34,042 nucleotides of DNA from Rhizobium phaseoli (GTDB lineage Bacteria > Pseudomonadota > Alphaproteobacteria > Rhizobiales > Rhizobiaceae), in NCBI RefSeq assembly GCF_003985125.1, contig NZ_ML133600.1:1-34042 (forward strand), given 5' to 3'. Shown one piece after another: positions 33,727 to 34,042 of this stretch (position 1 is the stretch's first letter; each line of letters starts with the position of its first letter). The position numbers and the translations under genes are program-made. The notes below the pieces were generated by a model that saw only the letters and a list, made by a program, of their open reading frames with translations, did not search any database and had not been told where the DNA came from.

Positions 33727-33744
33727 TGCTATACAAATATAGCA
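33727..33744. promoter_or_regulatory. Operator palindrome of the toxin-antitoxin operon
   Basis: TGCTATACAAATATAGCA is a perfect 7-bp inverted repeat with a 4-base centre, located 16 bases upstream of the antitoxin start codon. On the minus strand it includes TATATT and TATAGC, possible -10 hexamers, so binding would block the promoter directly. Confidence 0.75.
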
Positions 33745-33788
33745 TCCGGAGCGTTCGGTTACCAGCAGTCGCTCGGGAGTGATTGTGC

Positions 33789-33823
33789 ATGGATGCTCGG
33801 GTCAAGCCCGAGCACGACGGAGG
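33789..33823. repeat. Short palindromic repeat (GCTCGGGTCAAGCCCGAGCA), copy 5
   Basis: GCTCGGG and CCCGAGC flank TCAAG, followed by CGACGGAGG. It is oriented opposite to the truncated copy at 33903-33924. Confidence 0.75.
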
Positions 33824-33902
33824 ACTGGGTGGGCTTCTGCAAATACAGGGACGGGCGAAAGGATCGGCGGGATTGGCGCTTCTTGCCGGCTGCCCGCCTC
33901 AA

Positions 33903-33924
33903 TCTCCGTCATCCTAGGCCTTGA
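33903..33924. repeat. Palindromic repeat copy interrupted by an insertion sequence
   Basis: TCTCCGTCATCCTAGGCCTTGA begins like the other copies of this family but lacks the second palindrome arm. It is continued instead by the TGTAAAGCCCGG end of an IS481-like element. Confidence 0.6.
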
Positions 33925-34042
33925 TGTAAAGCCCGGATACATACCTGACAGATGTTCGGAGACATGCCTGACACTCAGTCCGGGCTTTTGAGATCGATTT
34001 TTGCGACCTGAGTTGCGCCGAAGAATACGCCGTAGAGACCGT
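33925..34042 (-). mobile_element. End of an IS481-like insertion sequence (cut by the window edge)
   Basis: The end begins TGTAAAGCCCGG and carries two spaced copies of ACATRCCTGACA (about 33939-33950 and 33962-33973), typical of transposase-binding sites at IS ends. The C-terminus of a transposase gene follows on the minus strand. The rest lies beyond the window. The family assignment rests on the TGT end, the repeated CCTGACA boxes and the transposase tail. Confidence 0.55.
33975..34042 (-). CDS. IS481-like transposase, C-terminal fragment
   Basis: The minus strand is open from the window edge to TGA at 33975-33977 and encodes GLYGVFFGATQVAKIDLKSP at its end. The pattern (hydrophobic strand, VFFG, IDL) matches the tail of IS481-type DDE transposases, which end with a strand like VFFG..RIA.ID. 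Only about 22 residues are present, so the family is tentative and no catalytic residue can be checked. Confidence 0.5.
   Translation of the reverse strand, partial: GLYGVFFGATQVAKIDLKSPD

Overview
The window looks like a piece of the main chromosome of a Rhizobium (R. etli / R. leguminosarum group) alphaproteobacterium. This is inferred from the high GC content, the gene families, and above all the many copies of palindromic mosaic repeats typical of Rhizobiales. No database search was possible.

Layout. (1) 1-812: the 3' end of an IS110-family element abutting a palindromic repeat, a second mosaic element and a second copy of the first repeat. (2) 0.8-6.0 kb: an envelope-maintenance block. 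A minus-strand cluster encodes a PspA/IM30-like protein, a YiaA/B-like membrane protein and a three-domain LplT-PlsC-acyl-ACP-synthetase phospholipid remodelling protein. A TetR regulator is divergent to it, with three copies of a TGAAC-type palindrome between. (3) 6.2-7.7 kb: a small unknown protein, mosaic repeats and an SDR oxidoreductase. (4) 7.7-10.9 kb: lower-GC accessory DNA lying against the 3' end of tRNA-Gln(TTG). It holds an intact Mrr-type endonuclease, a 5' remnant of a type I methylase gene (hsdM), a probable frameshifted DUF2293 gene and two orphan membrane proteins. (5) 11.0-14.2 kb: an MBL-fold hydrolase, a DCC-family protein and a saccharopine-dehydrogenase-like/DUF4166 fusion. 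(6) 14.2-15.0 kb: a dense cluster of repeats. (7) 15.0-17.8 kb: a DUF1499 protein and four small proteins. (8) 17.8-21.6 kb: pyruvate phosphate dikinase (ppdK). Between it and an HxlR regulator lies a hairpin-rich, gene-free stretch ending in a strong intrinsic terminator, a likely small RNA. (9) 21.7-24.4 kb: DoxX-like protein, SDR, P-loop kinase-like protein and glutathione transferase. (10) 24.7-28.7 kb: a tightly coupled four-gene operon with a TelA-like protein, TelA and two multi-spanning membrane proteins. (11) 28.7-33.1 kb: SMC and a DsbA-type lipoprotein thiol oxidoreductase. (12) 33.2-34.0 kb: a RelB/RelE-type toxin-antitoxin pair with a perfect operator palindrome, then an IS481-like element that has interrupted a palindromic repeat.

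The least explained items are the TelA-centred operon (probably an envelope or toxic-compound stress complex), the structured RNA locus upstream of ppdK, and the PspA-YiaA-acyltransferase cluster with its three putative operators. The window also shows two insertion sequences each ending in, or at the edge of, a palindromic chromosomal repeat.
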